Assembly: GCF_017591425.1 (NCBI RefSeq) | Contig: NW_024466004.1 | Coordinates: 35,962,501 to 36,026,500, forward strand | Length of the DNA stretch: 64,000 nt | Direction of reading: 5' to 3' | Source: Ochotona curzoniae | Lineage: Eukaryota; Chordata; Mammalia; Lagomorpha; Ochotonidae | Part shown: positions 10,776-54,486 of the stretch, piece after piece | Layout of the letters: every line of letters starts with the position of its first letter | Numbering within the stretch: the first letter of the stretch is position 1 | Translations under genes and position numbers: made by a program | Notes under the pieces: model-generated | Told to the model about the DNA's origin: nothing | Database searches by the model: none | What the model saw: the letters and a program-made list of their open reading frames with translations, nothing else

Positions 10776-11254
10776 TAGAGCAATCTGATTCTTTATACAT
10801 ATAAATAACCAAAGGGAAAAAAATTAGTTTATGATATCCTATTTTTCAGAAGATACTTTTACATACCCAGGCTGAGCATTTAGCAATAAATCTTTTCTAT
10901 AAAGCACTTATAATAGACATTGCAGGAGGAGCATAGGGTTTATAAAGCAAATATATAATAATTGAAAATTCAGCTTTGTATGCATTGCAGATTGCTGGTC
11001 CCCTGGCTGTGTTTGCCCAGCCTAATAGAAGCATTTACATCAGTCCCTCCCCCACGCGTGCACACACACACAACTGCCTCTTCTCTAGATGGTTTAGGAG
11101 AAGGTGAATGAAATCACTCCTAGAGACACGGTTGTGAACATGCCTAGAGCCCACCACATTTCTAGCCTCCTAAATGCTCAGCAGCTCAGCGCCCAGCATT
11201 TTTTTTTTTTCTTTCTTGGGAATCAGAATCTGTGTCTATTAAGATTGGAGACTT
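10776..11254. other. Intergenic, nothing recognised
   Basis: AT-rich DNA with a short CA run near 11060 and a T-run near 11201. Confidence 0.5.
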
Positions 11255-11537
11255 GGGAGCCAGTGCAGTGGTTTGGGAAGCTAATCCTCCACTTCTCTCT
11301 CCTGCATCCCATATGGGCATGGGTTTGTGTCCTGGCCACTCCACTTGAACACAGCCCCCCGGCCCCCGATTTTGGTCCTGGAAAGCAGAACCTTCACTCG
11401 TGTAGGAGACCTGGCAGAAGCTCCTGGCTCAGCTCAACTCCAGTCACTGTGGCCATTTGGGGAGTGAACGAGCGGGCTGAAGATCTCTTCGTCTCTCCTC
11501 TGCAAATCTGCCTTTCAAAATAAAAATTTTTCAAAAA
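11255..11537 (+). mobile_element. C-type SINE (diverged)
   Basis: GGGAGCCAGTGCAGTGGTTT head, CATCCCATATGGGCATGGGT, GGCCATTTGGGGAGTGAACG, and an AAAATAAAAATTTTT tail. Confidence 0.82.
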
Positions 11538-11588
11538 TGGAGGCTCATTACCTTGAAGATTTTTAAAGATTTGAAAAAATTTATTATA

Positions 11589-11638
11589 GGGCCTGGCACA
11601 CTATGCCAGGCTAAAGTTCTTGCCTTGCACACACCAGG
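11589..11638 (+). mobile_element. SINE head fragment at the duplication junction
   Basis: Only the first 50 bp of a C-type SINE (GGGCCTGGCACACTATGCCA to CACACCAGGA) before the sequence switches to the copied flank. Confidence 0.7.
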
Positions 11639-11808
11639 AAATATTAAGCACCTACCTTACAAAGATGTTTCCAGTGATTACTTAGCAAAAGTTACTAAAC
11701 ATACATAAGTAAGCTAAAAGAATTAAAATATAGGGCCCAGTGGGTAGCCTAGCAGCTAAAGTCCTTGCCTTGCACATACCAAGATCCCATATGGGTGCCG
11801 GTTCCTGT
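11639..11808 (+). repeat. Copy B of the local duplication, 1.29 kb downstream
   Basis: Repeats 10353-10520. Its left junction falls inside another SINE head (11589-11638), right after CACACCAGGA, a string also present in copy A's SINE. Its right end abuts an L1 fragment at about 11815. The copy ends part-way through the SINE, so it is not a normal SINE insertion. Confidence 0.8.
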
Positions 11809-11814
11809 CCTAGG

Positions 11815-12512
11815 CTAGTAAAACCATTGTGGAAGTTAGTATAGAAAGTGCTAAGATAGCTGAAAATGGATCTGCCATATGACCCATCTATCCTACTTCT
11901 GGGAAATGAAACATGCATATGAGAAAGTGACCTGTCCTATATTTACAACAGCACAATCTACAATAACAAAGATATGGAAACAACCCAGATTCCTGTCAAA
12001 AGAGGAATGGATAAAGAAACTGTATGGAATTTACTCTATGGAATGCTACTCAGCCATGAAAGAGAATGAACTACCATTTGCAACAAAATGGTCTCAACTA
12101 GAAATAAGCCAATCCCAAAGGACAAATATATGTTCTCTCTGATATAAGGCAACCTTGATGTAATATACAAGATCAATAGATACATAGGTAAACATGCACG
12201 TACATATAGTCTCTAGAGGAATTGTATCGTAGACTATCACATTGAGATGTGAAGAGAATGCAGTATGCAGCTCCACTCTATGCTTCCAAATTGAAGATGG
12301 ACTGCCGCCTTGACAACAGAATGCGGGATTTCTGCCATTCTCTATATCTAAAATGTCATAATACAGTTAAATAGAACAATGGACTTGTGACGGTTACCGA
12401 AGGAGCGTACCATAGTAATAATATAGGGGAAATTAGTAGGGGTGAGAAGCAATAGGAAGGGTGGAAGGGGAAATCACTAAGGCTAAGCAACTGTATTATG
12501 CAACATAAAAAA
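11815..12512 (+). mobile_element. L1 3' fragment (ORF2 C-terminus and 3' UTR)
   Basis: Begins AAAACCATTGTGGAAGTTAG and includes ATGACCCATCTATCCTACTT, TATGGAATGCTACTCAGCCA and ACCATTTGCAACAAAATGG, the usual L1 ORF2 end, followed by a 3' UTR. It is broken by stops and has no coding potential. Confidence 0.85.
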
Positions 12513-12600
12513 GCGGAGCAGCCAGGATTCCAACCAGCATTCACACGCACGCCAGTACAAGCACTGGCTAAGCGCACTGCACCATAAGGCTCACCCCAGG
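12513..12600 (-). mobile_element. SINE head fragment, minus strand
   Basis: GCGGAGCAGCCAGGATTCCA to AAGGCTCACCCC is the reverse complement of the SINE 5' end. Confidence 0.7.
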
Positions 12601-12694
12601 ACATTATATTTTTAATAAATGGATATTTGGAAGGAATTCATATTAATAAAAGTTGCAATGTCCCCTTTAAGCTTAGTCTATGATAACATTTCTT

Positions 12695-13007
12695 TTTAAG
12701 ATTTATTTATTTATTTTTGGAAAGGCAGATGTACAGAGAGGAAGATCATCTGTCTGATGGTTTTACTCCCCAAGAGACCGCAGTAGTTGGAGCTGAGCCA
12801 ATCTGAAGCCAGGAGCCAGGAACTTCCTCTGGGTCTCCCATATGGGTGCAGGGTCCCAAAGCTTTGGGCCATCTTCAACTGCTTTCCCAGGCCACAGGCA
12901 GGGAGCTGGATGGGAAGCGGGGCTGCTGGGATTAGAACCAGCGCCCATATGGGATCCCGGTGCGTTCAAGGTGAGGACTTTAACAGGTATTCTATTGTAC
13001 TGGGCCC
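12695..13007 (-). mobile_element. C-type SINE, minus strand, with target-site duplication
   Basis: Reverse tail TTTAAGATTTATTTATTT to reverse head GGATCCCGGTGCGTTCAAGG and TACTGGGCCC. AACATTTCTT occurs at 12685-12694 and 13008-13017. Confidence 0.9.
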
Positions 13008-13017
13008 AACATTTCTT

Positions 13018-13805
13018 CTAGTATGCTCTTTTCATTCATTATCCTTTATGTGTTTTGCTAAGATATTTGTGTAATGAAGTGAGGAGTGAGCACATGAGTT
13101 GGCAGACCATAACACAGGGACATCTGAAACATACCTGTGTTAATAAAAAATACCCTGCCTATGAACTTAAGTTTTCATGTGACTGCTTGCAAGCCATCCA
13201 TCTCCTGTTTGAAATTCAGCAGGATCTGATTCCTTCAGGGCTCACTTTTAAATGAGACAGTTTGTAGTTATTCTCAGAACAAATGTAGAGTAGTATGTCA
13301 AAATAATTATTTTCTTTAGAAGGCAATATATGAGGCAATAATAATGATTCCTTTATATAGATTCCAGATTTTCCTCAGGAACTCTGAGCCTATAGGTCTC
13401 TCCCATAGGCTCCTCATCTTAGAGCTAACTTCACTGCAGTGTGGGCCAGCTGGGCAGATCTCTCTGTGTCTCCATGCAAAGCTAGAAGTGTCCCAATGAA
13501 CCAATACATGGGTCTCAGCAGCACATCCAAGACTTACAGAGTCCATCCAACTATAACTGCCTCATCACTCAGAGAGGAACAAAGTATGTAGTTTGTTCTT
13601 CACAATAATGGGACATCCGGGGCAGATCACACAGGGGACCTCACCAAACTTTGCTGAGGGGACAGGTTCTCATGCTTCCATGAGACTCCCTTTTCACCCT
13701 GTGACCTCCTAGGTATCCAAGGGAATCTACTTGTGCCCCAGGTCCTCTCAGTGTATCGTCATGAATGTATTAGACAAACGTGCTGCCCTGTACAGTGGTA
13801 AAGAT
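13018..13805. other. Intergenic, nothing recognised
   Basis: About 0.8 kb with no supported feature. Confidence 0.5.
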
Positions 13806-14052
13806 GGTCAAGGCAGCTGCTTAGCTCAGCGCTTAAGATGCTGCTGCCCTACCCTGGAGTTGTCTGGGTTCAGTTCCCAGCTGTGGCTCTTGATCCGAGC
13901 TTCCTGACAATGTGAAAGGCGTTGAAGGTGATGACGGTGCCACCGCCAGACGCTGCGTTCCGCACGGGACATCGGAGTTTATTTCCCAGCTTGAGCTTCC
14001 CAGCCTGGCCCAAGCCTGGCCATCACGTAGAACTCTTTTAAAAATAAAAAAT
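13806..14052 (+). mobile_element. Divergent tRNA-derived SINE
   Basis: GGCAGCTGCTTAGCTCAGCG resembles a tRNA A-box region and GGGTTCAGTTCCCAGC a B box. The body differs from the common C-type copies and retains CpGs. It may be a separate lagomorph SINE subfamily. Confidence 0.55.
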
Positions 14053-15316
14053 GCATTTTAGCAGAATTAACATTCTGCATTGTAGCTTTTTGAGATAAAC
14101 TGCTTCAGGTGTCCTACTAGAATAAGGCAAAAAGAAAAAGAAAAAAAAAAAAAGACTGAATCGTTAGTAACCTAGTGATTGGCTCCAGAACAAACTTGAT
14201 CACAGCTGCAGTTAGAATCATCATCTGTTTATGACCCATGTGTTTTATGCCAAAGATGTTAAACCGATATATGCTAGCGAGCACATTGCTGCTTATTTTC
14301 AAGATTTAATCATGTGATTTGTCTCTAAATCTTATGGTACTTCCTGTCAAAATAGCACTTTACTACTGAATCAGAGGTATGTTGGGATTGTGTCATGCAA
14401 AATAAAGATAACATTTTTAAAAAATACATGTAATTTTATCACCTTAAAAAACAGATTGATTCTTGTAAAAATCAATTCCAACGCTTCACAGGGAAAAGGA
14501 CTGGAGCGTGGGTTCATTCCTCTCGCACACACATTGTCTCACACGCCACAACTGATGTTTCTTCAGAGCTCTTTGCAGATGAACTCCAGAACAATCCAGC
14601 ACTTTCCTTTCTGCGATCTACTATTATCCCAGTAAAAAAAGAGCCTCAACAAAAGATTTTGGAACCATATTTTATGTTTAGGAGTTTCTCATCTGGGGAG
14701 TCTTTCCCTCCCAGCTGTCAGTTTAGTACTTGGCTGGTATTCAGCAGGAATGCATATTGCACTGGTGCCATTCCTTTGTTCAGTATCTTGCTTCCTGGAG
14801 CAAACTCTGAATATACAGTACCTGCTCACGTATAGCTATTTCCACCTGTCTCCATTACTTTATTGCTATAGAATGATGCTTTAAGACCCTACGAAATCTC
14901 CTTATGTCTCTTTGAAATACAGAACCTATTTAACCATATTATTTCCTACAAGCCTTCTCAGCTTACAGAAAAGTCATGAAAATGCTGTACTATAAGTAGT
15001 ATACAATCACCATTTTTTCATGCCCTTAGTCAAAGGGGTGTAACTGATAGGTTCTTTGAGGAGCCTGAGCTGGGGACTATAACCCCCATTAGGGGGTCAG
15101 AGTGCATACAACAAATCCCCTCCAACACTCCTGTCCTTGTTAACCTTTCAGTATTCCACCCGCACTTTGTTAAACCAATAATAAATATCCAGATTCTCAA
15201 TTTCACTCAGTGCAGGCTGTTTTAACCCCACATTTCACTGAACACTGGTATCCGCTAGAGAATTCTCTTCTTTCCTTCTGTAAACTGACCTCATTACTTA
15301 TGGAGAGAGGTGAGTT
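14053..15316. other. Intergenic, nothing recognised
   Basis: AT-rich DNA with an A-run at about 14140. Confidence 0.45.
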
Positions 15317-15332
15317 AAGATAGCAAGCTATT

Positions 15333-15663
15333 GGGCCCAGCGGCGTGGCCTAGCGGCTAAAGTCCTCGCCTTGAACGCCCCGGGATCCCATATGGGCACC
15401 GGTTCTAATCCCATCTGCTCCACTTCCCATCCAGCTCCCTGCTTGTGGCCTGGGAAAGCAGTCGAGGATGGCCCGAAGCTTTGGGACTCTGCACCCATGT
15501 GGGAGACCCGGAAGAGGCTCCTGGATCCTGGCTTTGGATCAGCATAGCATTAGCCATTGCACTCACTTGGGGAGTGAATCATCAGACAGAAGATCTTCCT
15601 CTCTGTCTCTCCTCCTCTCTGTATATCTGACTTTCCAATAAATAAATAAATCTTAAAAAAAAA
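15333..15663 (+). mobile_element. C-type SINE, close to consensus, with target-site duplication
   Basis: GGGCCCAGCGGCGTGGCCTA head with CpGs intact (CCTCGCC, AACGCCCCGGG) and a 16-bp duplication AAGATAGCAAGCTATT (15317-15332) / AAGATAGCAAGTTATT (15664-15679). One of the youngest-looking SINEs here. Confidence 0.93.
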
Positions 15664-15679
15664 AAGATAGCAAGTTATT

Positions 15680-16650
15680 AGCATACTTGTTTGCTGCACT
15701 GTGTACTTCAGTCCATTTTTACTTCACGCATTTAAAGCCATTTTAATCAGCACACAATAATGTCTAGTGGTTGACCCTTTTATCACAGCATCTGATAATA
15801 TGACTGGTCTTCAAATCTCCTTAGCTACTAATGAAAGCACAACTAGCTTTAGTAGATATACTTTCTTAAGGGACTTTCACCATTCTTTTTCTTTCAACCG
15901 TTTTGTAGCCTTAAGCTCCAACTCTTAAAAAACAGAATACAATTTATCTTTTTGAAACAACTCAAACCGATAGCCCATTGCAACTTTAATGAAATTTGTC
16001 CACTTTATTCAAATAAATTTATAACAGAAAAAAGCAATGTAATGACCTTTGAGTGCTGAGCTCACTTGCATTTAAATATAACTATCAACAAAGTTGATTT
16101 TTAGTCTTCCATCTTGCTATTTCTTTAATATTTAACCCATGAGTTAAGTTGTATGATTTTTATTCTTTATCCTTATTTTGGATTAATCAAGTGAAAATTA
16201 TTTCCTCTATTAGCTTGTTTACAAACTATGTTTTTGTATTATTTTTAGTGGTTATTTTAGATGTCACTGTATGTTTCATTAATTTATTACAATATTTCCC
16301 GTGGAATACTTTAGGCCTACAATTGCTCATGGAGATTGTTCATGAAGTGGTATGTTACCTGATGTAACATTTCTTGACTTGATTATATATTGTTTTGTGA
16401 ATAATGAACAACTATATAATCCTTCCTTCCACTCTGCCCCACGTTTTACTTCTACATATTTGTTGCTATACCTTTTACTTCTACATGTTTGATAAGCCTT
16501 ACATAATTATTTGCATCAAAGGGGCAGTATATTAAACTATTCATAAAACCTAACATTCATATTAACAAAAGTAGAGGCTGCATCACAGTATTCCCTATTT
16601 GTCACACATTAACACTTCTTGGCACTTTTTATTTCCTCCGGCAGATCCAC
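15680..16650. other. Intergenic AT-rich DNA, nothing recognised
   Basis: No supported feature. A 72-codon open frame at 16149 is AT-rich with no family match. Confidence 0.45.
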
Positions 16651-16659
16651 AAATAACTT

Positions 16660-17240
16660 CATGTAGTGTGGCTAGCAATGTTGGTCTGGGAGCCACAACT
16701 TGACTTGTCTGAAACATCTTCATTTTGCCTTCATTTCCAAAGAATATATCCTCTATGTAGGCAATTCTAAGTTATCAGTGTTATTCTTTCAGAATCTTAA
16801 GAATGTTTTTCATTATCTTTTATGCTTTCTAATTTTTTTTTCACGTGGAGATTTCCAGCTATTAGTTGCAGGCTGATGTTTTCCATTACTCTGAGAAATT
16901 CTTGGTCATTAAATACTGATCGTGCTCTTGGCACTCCAACGCACAAATGTTGAACTGTTTCAAGTTAGACAGCTTGCATTTCTAGCTCTTTGTTTTTTTC
17001 TCACCTTGCAGTTCAGAATCTGAGAAATTTCAAATGGTCTTCCTTTAAGATCATCACTTTGTTCTTCTGGCTACTATCAAGTCCATCCACTAAATTCTTC
17101 TTTTCATACATTCTGTTTTTCAGATTTACAATACACATTTAATTCTTTAAATATTATATTTTCTGAAAAACTCATATTTTCTTCCATTTTGTCTTTTTCT
17201 CTAATCCCATAAGCATTACTGTAATTAGTGCTGACTTTTT
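16660..17240 (-). mobile_element. Ancient L1 fragment, antisense
   Basis: TTTTGCCTTCATTTCCAAAG, AATATATCCTCTATGTAGGC and a GGCACTCCAACGCAC block followed by an AACTGTTTCAAG block follow the antisense 5' to ORF1 portion of old mammalian L1M elements. Similarity judged from memory only. Confidence 0.45.
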
Positions 17241-17529
17241 TTTTATTTTTGACTACAGACAATAGTTTTTAAAAGAACTCTAACTAGTGAAGTAAATACA
17301 TTTTTTCTGAGAGGGTGCTAGGGCGGCTGAGAGCCTGAGAACTTGAATCCGGAGATGCGCTGCACGACACTTCAGTTAGTTGTAATGCAAGTATTAGCTC
17401 TTGTACAATACAGCAATAGACCTCTATTTTTCCATGCACACTCAGGCTAAGTTTACTTATCTCCTTAGAAAATCCAACCAAAAATTGAATTTGCGTTAGA
17501 GAAAATGCTGTTTCATATTATTAGCCCTA

Positions 17530-18490
17530 GCAACACAAAAAGACAGTCTCTGTTTTTCTTGATGTACCCCTGGGGCCCTATGATTAATTCTTAGCCAAAA
17601 GATCGTAGGTAAACATTACTGGCCCTTCCACCACCCCCAAAAAAACCTTCTGAATAATCCCCTATGCTTGCTTGTCCCTTTGGTGACTCTGAAGGTCACA
17701 AAATAAAGATGGTGACATTGTGAAATGGAAGGGCCATCTCTCCCATTTGACGACCCCAGGCCATGATGCAAGCAAGCACTGTGCTTTTTCTTGCATGAGC
17801 CTAACGTTTGCGAGTTTGGCAGGGTCTAACCTAGCCTGGCTCAGACACATTTGCCTAGAGTTTATAATTATTAAGGGGGAGATAAGATGTATACTAAAAC
17901 ATTCCATTCCAGTGGAAGTCGAGGCTGAAAACAGAACCAACCCAGCGATCACAACCACCAGCTGATCAGGGCCACGGTCTGAGCCAGGACCTGTACCTGC
18001 TAGTACATGCAAGAATCTGGTCGGAGAACACCTCAGTCAAAGTTTCTTTGGAGATCTCCCCAATCAAAATGCTGGACTCAGAACCCTAACCAAGAAAAGA
18101 CAGAAGACAGAACAGGTCAATCAACCATCTCAGCTATATGTTGGCAGTGAAATACGGGGCAAATGGAAACTCTAGGATGGACTATGTCAATCAGTGGATT
18201 CTTCAAAGACCTCATAGTGCTTGGAGTGGCAAGATTGGCAGCAATTTATAACTGGTGAACTATGAAAACCACTTGAGCAAGAACCTCGGAGCATACCCTA
18301 CATGTGAGGAGGACCTGGGGAGGGTGGGAAATTGGGTGGGCCTTCTCCCTTAATACCCCCCTTTTAAACATGAAGAAAACAATATGGAAAAAATAATAGT
18401 CTTACCCACTTTCCTATAGCCCTTGAACCTTTTTACCCTATTTAGATATGTAAAGATTGTCAAAAATATAATAATAAAAAAAAACACCAT
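17530..18490 (+). repeat. Unclassified repeat-like block ending in an A-rich tail
   Basis: GC content is higher than the flanks. A GGGAGGGTGGGAAATTGGGT stretch is followed by a pyrimidine-rich CCCTTAATACCCCCC, and the block ends in ATAATAATAAAAAAAAAC, a retroposon-like tail. No coding frame and no family match recalled. No target-site duplication confirmed. Confidence 0.35.
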
Positions 18491-18518
18491 TCCAATCCAG
18501 AATACAAACCTCCATTTA

Positions 18519-18740
18519 TCCACCTTTTAAAGATTTGTTTATTTGAAAGGAAGAGTGACACACATACACAAACACACACAGAGATTGAGAGAGAGAGGGA
18601 GAGAGAGATCAAGAAAGAGAAACAGAGAAATCTTCTATTCACTGGCTCACTCCTCCTATTGGCTACAACACTAGGGCTGATGCAGGCTGAATCAGGAGTC
18701 TACAGCTACCCTGGCTCCCCACACCCTGCGCCACCACCAC
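18519..18740 (-). mobile_element. Old SINE, minus strand, with expanded GA tract
   Basis: TTAAAGATTTGTTTATTTGA reverse tail, a CA/GA-rich stretch (18558-18612), then TCACTGGCTCACTCCTCCTA and GGCTGATGCAGGCTGAATCA. Confidence 0.65.
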
Positions 18741-18913
18741 ATTTTCTGAGTAACCTACTTACTCTTCATCCTTCTGCTTACTGCTTTAATGTTTCTTCCC
18801 CCTGGCCTTCCCCCCTTAGAATTTTGCATTTCTGTTGTTAAAGGTACATTAACTTTATTGTGCTTCCTTCCCAGTTGCATAGCTGACTGAAGAAGAGAGC
18901 CTGGGGATAAGAG

Positions 18914-19200
18914 GGGTGGCACTGTAGCACAGAGGCACAAGTTGCTGCTTGCAGCACTGGTGTTCTATAACAGACTGCCAGCTGAAGTCCTGCTTACTCC
19001 TCTCACGCATCTGGGAAGGCAGTGCCGGATGACCCGAGTACCCGAGTCCCTACAGGCCATGTGGGAGACCAGGGTGGAGTGCTAGGTTCCTGACCCAGGT
19101 AGTTGCAGCCATGTGAGGAGTCCAGACGAAAGGTCTCTGTGTCCCTTCTTTCTCTGTTACTCTGCCTTTCAAATAACTAAATGTATCTTAATAAAAACAG
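18914..19200 (+). mobile_element. Old tRNA-derived SINE
   Basis: GGGGTGGCACTGTAGCACAG head, CATGTGGGAGACCAGGGTGG, GCAGCCATGTGAGGAGTCCA, and a CTCTGCCTTTCAAATAACTA tail. Confidence 0.7.
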
Positions 19201-19257
19201 AGGAAGGGGAAGAGAGAGAGGGAGAGAGGAAGAGAAGGAGGGAGAGAGACAAAGAGA
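19201..19257 (+). repeat. GA-rich simple repeat
   Basis: (GAGA)n and GGGAGA variants immediately after the SINE tail. Confidence 0.8.
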
Positions 19258-20019
19258 ATGAGCAGTAAGCTTGGTGCAAATTATTTTTTTCTCTGCTGTG
19301 CATAGGCATTGTTCACCAAAAAATTCACTTCTCTTGTGTAAATACAGTGTTAATTGTCTCTTCTAGTTAAAAAAAAAAAAAAGAGAAGGCACTCATTAGG
19401 CAGCTAGTGAGCACGCATGCTAGTCTGACTAAACGAAAATGTAGGAGTAAAAATATTTATTCGTTTTGAAGTCTTAAAATGAACCAAAACTGTGTTTTGG
19501 TTTACACCGATTATACATTTAAAGGATAGCACTTTGCATATATTACTTTAAATAAAATATATTTAATTTTATAAATTATATTTTAATAAAGTATTATTAA
19601 CATCAACACGGCTTGTTTCTTTTATAAAGCTAGCAGAAAATTTAAAATGTGCATGAGACAATAAATTTCTAGGTGTTGTCTGCGAAGAAAAGATAGTATA
19701 AAGAAACAATAAATGTGTTGAGTCTGCCTCCTTAAGCCACTAGCTCTATCGATGTGGCTAGATACTTAAACTATCACTTCATCAGGAAATCGTGGTGATT
19801 ACACTCAATAGGGGTAATGTGTGTGGAATGCTTGACATCTGATAAGTAATTAATATTTTTTCCATGTCTTTCCCTGAGGACAAGTAGTCCATTCCTTATA
19901 GTATTTATCATTACCTATTACTAAATGGAATTCATTCTGAAATTAGCAGTTATCAGAACACTTAAACTCATGCTGCCTTGGGATGACTCCCGCAATGCAA
20001 CATTCCTATTTTCTTTCTT
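19258..20019. other. Intergenic, nothing recognised
   Basis: AT-rich DNA with an A-run near 19370. Confidence 0.45.
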
Positions 20020-20341
20020 TTTAGATTGATTTATTATTAATTGAAAGGGAAAATTACAGAAACACAAGGAGAGAGGAAGAGATTATCCATTCACTGGTTC
20101 ATTCCCCAAATGGCCATGATGGCTGGAGCTGAACCAGTCCAAAGCCAGGTGCCAGGAGCTTCTTTCAGGTTTCCCACATGCATGTAGTGGCCCAAGCATT
20201 TGGCCCACTTTCTGCTGTTATAACAGGACATTAGGAAAGAGTCAGACTGGAAGTGCAGCAACTGGGACATGACTTGGTGCCCATTTGGGATACTGGCATT
20301 GCAGGTGCATGTTTAATCTACAATGCCATGGTGCCAGCCTC
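20020..20341 (-). mobile_element. C-type SINE, minus strand (older)
   Basis: TTTTAGATTGATTTATTATT reverse tail, CATTCACTGGTTCATTCCCC, and reverse head CAATGCCATGGTGCCAGCC. Confidence 0.8.
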
Positions 20342-20571
20342 CAACATTTTCATTTTAAAATGTATCAATGTTTTAACTAAAAAGTGACAAAAATTTATAG
20401 TTTTATTATATTCACTTTTTCTATGCTTTAATAAATCTTACATAGCTGAACATGTTCAGTTTGAACTATAAAACATGGAAACGAAAAAGATATAGGTAAA
20501 CATACATTCTTTTTCAAATAGTTATCTTAAAAAGACTCTTGACTAAATACCACTTTTAGAAATATCGAAAC

Positions 20572-20886
20572 TGGGCACAGTGCCGTGGCCTAGCGGCTAA
20601 AGTCCTTGCCTTGAATGCGCTGGGATCCCATATGGGCACTGGTTCTATTCCTAGCAGCTCCACTTCCCATCCAGCTCCCTGCCTGGGAAAGCAGTTGAGG
20701 ACGGTTCAAAGCCTTGGGACCCTGCACCTGTGTGGGAGACCTGGAGGGAATTCCTGGCTCCTGGCTCCGGATCAGCGCAGCACCAGCCATTGCGGTCATC
20801 TTCCTCTCTGTCTCTCCTCCTCTCTGTGTATCTGACTTTGCAATAAAAATAAATAAATCTTTTAAAAAATTAATTAATTAAAAAAA
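20572..20886 (+). mobile_element. C-type SINE with target-site duplication
   Basis: TGGGCACAGTGCCGTGGCCT head to AATAAAAATAAATAAATC tail. AGAAATATCGAAAC (20558-20571) and AGAAATAACGAAAC (20887-20900) flank it. Small internal deletions are present (after CTCCCTGCC and before ATCTTCCTCTCTG). Confidence 0.9.
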
Positions 20887-20900
20887 AGAAATAACGAAAC

Positions 20901-22297
20901 CAATTCTACTCAAAACTAAAACAATCTGTGAAACACTCTCAATTTTCAATAACATTATAGATTAGTTTATTTTAAACAACTTAACACTTTTTTTGTCATA
21001 AAGTGATAGCATTTATTTAAAATTGGAGGAAGCAGCAGACAAACATGGGCCACCCTTGAGGATGGAGAGGGCCAGGAAAGTGCAGGTGGCTGAGAGACAG
21101 GTATGCACCTTCCGTCCCACTACAGCCACGGGGACAGAGTAATACTTTTTAAAGCTTTACTTAAAAAACAGAAAACTACAAATAACAACACAGCCAGTGT
21201 TATTGCACCCGTGCTTAGGCATTTACAACTGTTTCCATTGGACCAATCACGTTCTAAAGTAAATGGTCTTGGTAGCTGAAATACTGCTGAAATATCTGAT
21301 AGAACAGCAATTCTTACAGTGAGGATACACTTACAAAACTTGTCTTTGAACTCAGAAGAAAGTGGTTACTATAAACAGGAAGCTCTGCCATTGCGCACAT
21401 CCGGGAGACTCTAAAGTCAGGCAGTCACCTGAGCAGGGAGCCAGCCTGTCTGGGCTCATGGTCTTGCTCCTGATGCCTTAGAGGTCAGCTCCTCAGGCCT
21501 CCCTTGGTCAGGGGTCTTAACTATTCTCCACTCAGTGCTTCTCACTGTTCAGGCCATGCTCAGCTCAAAGTGGCCATTTCTGGACAGGGTGCAGGGCACG
21601 AGAAAAGCCTGCAGCAGCAGGATGCCAACTACACCATGTCAGCAGGAAATCCAGCCGCTGTCAGAGGGACGGCAAGAAGGAATAAGGAATTCACCCTAAA
21701 ATTCGTGCAATGTAAGAAGAAAACTCAAAACTAAGGCTGTACAGGGCTTTGTCTCACAGATACCAGAATTCAGCTGAGAAAAAGAGCAAATGTAATCTAG
21801 GACTGGAATAAATGTACCTGAGAAGTTATTTTTCTCTAGCAACAAAGTAGTGTTGTAACTATTTACTAAAAGTTCGTTTATACCTAATTTCATGTCCATT
21901 TTTATTTTAAAAAGCAGATCTTAATAAAATGTTCAACAAAAGTGTTATGAATTTTAATGTCAGTCATATCAATTTATTATTAATTTTAATCTTTCCATTG
22001 GTTTTCTATATAAAAATGATCATTTTCTCAGTAGTAAGTACAGTAACTATTAAATACGATTTAAGTAGAATAATTAAGATAGAAAGCATAAGTAGCCAGA
22101 AAGCAAGTGAAGCAAAATTGTCTAGTGCAACATTTATTCTACTTTATATTAATTTTCCTCCATACATTTTTAGACCGTTAAAGCAAAATTATCTTGCTCT
22201 AAACATAAATTATGAATCATCATAAAAGATTCAAACCTTTAAAAATTATGAAACACTTCAAGATCTCATTACGGACTTGGAAATGTTGACCGTCATG
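20901..22297 (-). terminator. ME1: ME1 3' UTR and candidate polyA signals
   Basis: Downstream of the stop on the minus strand the DNA is AT-rich to about 21780, then moderately GC-rich. AATAAA on the minus strand occurs at 21903-21908, 21012-21017 and near 20967-20972. The 21012 site would give a 3' UTR of about 1.3 kb, a reasonable length, but sequence alone cannot decide which site is used. A young SINE begins just beyond at 20886. Confidence 0.45.
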
Positions 22298-54116
<31,819 letters not shown>

Positions 54117-54177
54117 CTATAAAACAAAACATTGATAATGGAAGAGGTGAACAAAATAACCTTTAAAGAAAAGCTTT

Positions 54178-54486
54178 GGGACTGGTGCAGTAGCATAGCC
54201 AGTAATACCACTAACTGTAGTGCTGGCATCCCATATGGGTACAGGTTTGTGTTCTACCTGCTCTACCTCTGATCTAGCTCCCTGCTAATCCAACTGGGAA
54301 AGCAACAGAGAATGGCCAAGTGCTGGGCCCCTGCAACCAAATGGGAGAGGAGAAGCTCCTGGCCCTAGCTTTGGATTGGTCCAGTTCTAGATATTATGGC
54401 CATTTGGGGAGTGAACTAGAGGTTGGAAGATGTCTCTGTCACTAATTTTGTCTCTCAAAGGAAAGAAATAAATGCTTAAGAAAAGA
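54178..54486 (+). mobile_element. C-type SINE beside ME1 exon 7
   Basis: GGGACTGGTGCAGTAGCATA head, GGCATCCCATATGGGTACAG, and GGCCATTTGGGGAGTGAACT, ending GAAATAAATGCTTAAG. It is only 62 bp from the exon 7 acceptor side, in intron 6. Confidence 0.87.

Noticed and set aside
16149..16367. 72-codon hydrophobic frame, possible small membrane protein
   Set aside because: AT-rich DNA produces Phe/Ile/Leu runs by chance; there is no conservation or promoter evidence.
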